This document shows, in pieces, positions 62,687 through 64,000 of a stretch of 64,000 nt of DNA. The DNA is from Pseudomicrostroma phylloplanum. Taxonomy: Eukaryota; Basidiomycota; Exobasidiomycetes; Microstromatales. The position numbers were made by a program, and so were the translations under genes. Location of the stretch: NCBI GenBank assembly GCA_039545275.1, contig BCHS01000005.1, positions 868,001-932,000 of the forward strand. Reading direction: 5' to 3'. Position 1 is the first letter of the stretch. Every line of letters begins with the position of its first letter. A model generated the notes under the pieces. The model did not search any database. It had not been told where the DNA came from and worked only from the letters and a program-made list of their open reading frames with translations.

Positions 62687-64000
62687 TTACTCAGCAGGCG
62701 AGCTGCGCCCACTCCCACTTCCACCCGCACTCCCACTCCCACCAGCAGCAAGCGGTGGTGATCGCAGTCCACCTCCTGCCCCTGCCCCTCCCCCTCCGGC
62801 TCCGGCGCCTCCAGCGACATTCAAATGCCGACTAACAGTGGCGAGCCCCCCATACGCGCCCGTCTCAAGACCACTGACGACGCCCATGAAGGAACCTCTA
62901 CTGCGCGCCTTTCCGGGTGTGGGGCCGTCTCGGATGCCAGTGCCAGTGCTGGAGCTGGAGCTGGAGCTGGAGCTAGAGCTAGAGCCAGCCCCTAGGCCGC
63001 CTGTGGCTCCGAACCCCGGACGTGGATGGGAAGGAGGGGCGAGGCTGCTTGCCGGAGCTGGTGCTGTTGCTGGCGACGGTTGTACTTCTGGTACGGGCAC
63101 GGGTACGCTCGTCTTCTCCTCGCTCTTCCCCTCTGCATTTGCCTGCAGCGATCCCCTTGGACCTTTTGCCTTCTCCCTCTCCTTCTCCCTTTGCTTTTCT
63201 TCTTTAGCCTCTCTCCTCCTCTTCCTCCTCTGCTCCGTCTCCCATTCTTCACGCGAGACGGCCTCTACTGATGCGAGCTTGAGAGAACCGGCGAGGGAGG
63301 CTCCAAACCAGGAGTACACGAGAGGCGGGATTAGGGGGGCTGTGCCTCCTCTCTGGCACTGAGCAGCAGCAGCCGCAGCCGCAGCGGATGCAGATGCAGA
63401 CGGAACGGGGGCAGTAGCCGCACGAGGGGTAGCTGCGTAGCTTGGAGGGAGATGGTCGTTGAGCACTGCGATGTGCTCCCTGAGGGGCTTGAGGGTCGAG
63501 AAGGTCACTTGGTCTCTCCAGGGGAGGCTGCAGCGGTTGGACGGACTGGATTGGGGCTGACGAGTTGCTGTGCGCGTGCTGGAGAGGGACGTCGAGATCT
63601 TTACGCCGGACGTCGGTGTCGTGGAATGCTCTTCGCGATGAGCTCCTGAGCCGGGGATGTCAATAGCATCTAGCAAGCTCTCCAGCTCTAGACGGACCCG
63701 ATGCGGGAAGCCGGAGAAGGACGCGTATCCTCCCGTGACCAGAACACTCCCGATCATCTCCCTACGCAAATCGATGGGTAGCCCCACAATCGTGTGCAGC
63801 AGGAGAGAGGCGATGCTTGCGTCTTCCTCGTCGCTTCCGCCCTTTTCTGGACTCTGCTCCCAGAAGAAGTCTAGGAGGTGCTCGCGTAGCCAGCCTGGCA
63901 CTAGGATGTCCCCTCTGGCTTCACGGGGCCATGCGGAGTCTTCGCTGGCACTCGCGGACGACGACGGCGTGGGACCGAGTACAGTGACTGCCTTTGTAGG
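62687..64000 (-). CDS. ARP10: Actin-related protein (Arp10/ACTR10-like), 3' part
   Basis: The frame is open from the window end to the stop at 62687 (437 residues); the 5' end lies outside. Actin-fold signatures: GDILVPGWLREHLLDFFWEQ, SIASLLLHTIVGLPIDLRRE, SVLVTGGYASFSGFPHRVRL and, after a Ser/Ala-rich insert, LVYSWFGASLAGSLKLASVE with SREEWE. VPGxxRE, PIDLRRxxxxxxLxTGG and WxGASLxxS are typical of Arp10 (Arp11), a pointed-end subunit of dynactin needed for dynein cargo transport. The last 170 residues are a charged Lys/Glu helix and a low-complexity Ser/Gly/Pro tail beyond the usual actin end. Upstream exon structure cannot be judged. Confidence 0.85.
   Translation of the reverse strand, partial: PTKAVTVLGPTPSSSASASEDSAWPREARGDILVPGWLREHLLDFFWEQSPEKGGSDEEDASIASLLLHTIVGLPIDLRREMIGSVLVTGGYASFSGFPHRVRLELESLLDAIDIPGSGAHREEHSTTPTSGVKISTSLSSTRTATRQPQSSPSNRCSLPWRDQVTFSTLKPLREHIAVLNDHLPPSYAATPRAATAPVPSASASAAAAAAAAQCQRGGTAPLIPPLVYSWFGASLAGSLKLASVEAVSREEWETEQRRKRRREAKEEKQREKEREKAKGPRGSLQANAEGKSEEKTSVPVPVPEVQPSPATAPAPASSLAPPSHPRPGFGATGGLGAGSSSSSSSSSSSSTGTGIRDGPTPGKARSRGSFMGVVSGLETGAYGGLATVSRHLNVAGGAGAGGGGAGAGGGLRSPPLAAGGSGSAGGSGSGRSSPAE
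62949..62987 (-). repeat. GCTGGA/GCTAGA hexanucleotide repeat (polySer)
   Basis: About six tandem units. On the coding (minus) strand they encode a run of 12 Ser in the tail of the Arp10-like protein. Confidence 0.85.

Overview
The window is a gene-dense piece of a fungal nuclear chromosome. It is GC-rich, with 27 protein genes supported in 64 kb plus one weaker candidate. Introns are few and short (mostly 70-110 nt). I placed 32 splice donors by eye: 27 read GTGAGT, 3 GTGAGC, 1 GTAAGT and 1 GTTAGT. Every exon join listed keeps the reading frame. The gene set (Mif2/CENP-C, Elp3, Pmt4, short-form Gpm1, WSC and fasciclin proteins, a Zn2Cys6 regulator) and the splice style point to a basidiomycete, perhaps Ustilaginomycotina. 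That placement is an inference from style, not from a phylogeny.

Layout. 1-7.2 kb: an SLC35F6-like transporter (3' end outside the window), nucleoporin NUP53, PDCD5 and the protein O-mannosyltransferase PMT4. 8-14.8 kb: an orphan kinase-like protein, the ribosome-biogenesis helicase MAK5 and cytochrome c heme lyase. 15.3-23.3 kb: a five-domain fasciclin membrane protein, a DUF1772-like membrane protein, exosome subunit RRP40 and Elongator subunit ELP3. 23.6-27.7 kb: two tandem, secreted double-WSC proteins whose genes and about 1 kb of upstream DNA are duplicated at about 2.1 kb spacing. 27.8-34.3 kb: phosphoglycerate mutase, an HDEL protein disulfide isomerase, a candidate small Cys-rich ORF, and an acyl-CoA-synthetase-like enzyme with a peroxisomal-type AKL end. 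34.7-42.1 kb: MIF2, proteasome ATPase RPT1 and V-ATPase subunit A. 42.6-54.3 kb: a 1513-residue Zn2Cys6 factor, an NHA1-type antiporter and a heat-shock-factor protein. 54.7-64 kb: a small conserved hypothetical, dynamin DNM1, a DUF7704-like membrane protein, an acidic hypothetical, and an Arp10-like actin-related protein cut by the window end.

Most genes are housekeeping, with no operon-like or biosynthetic cluster. The parts most worth following up are the tandem WSC locus with its duplicated promoter, an exact 11-mer (CGGAAGTGCGG) in four intergenic regions, the orphan kinase-like gene, and the Cys-rich ORF hidden in the 31.2-32.3 kb gap.
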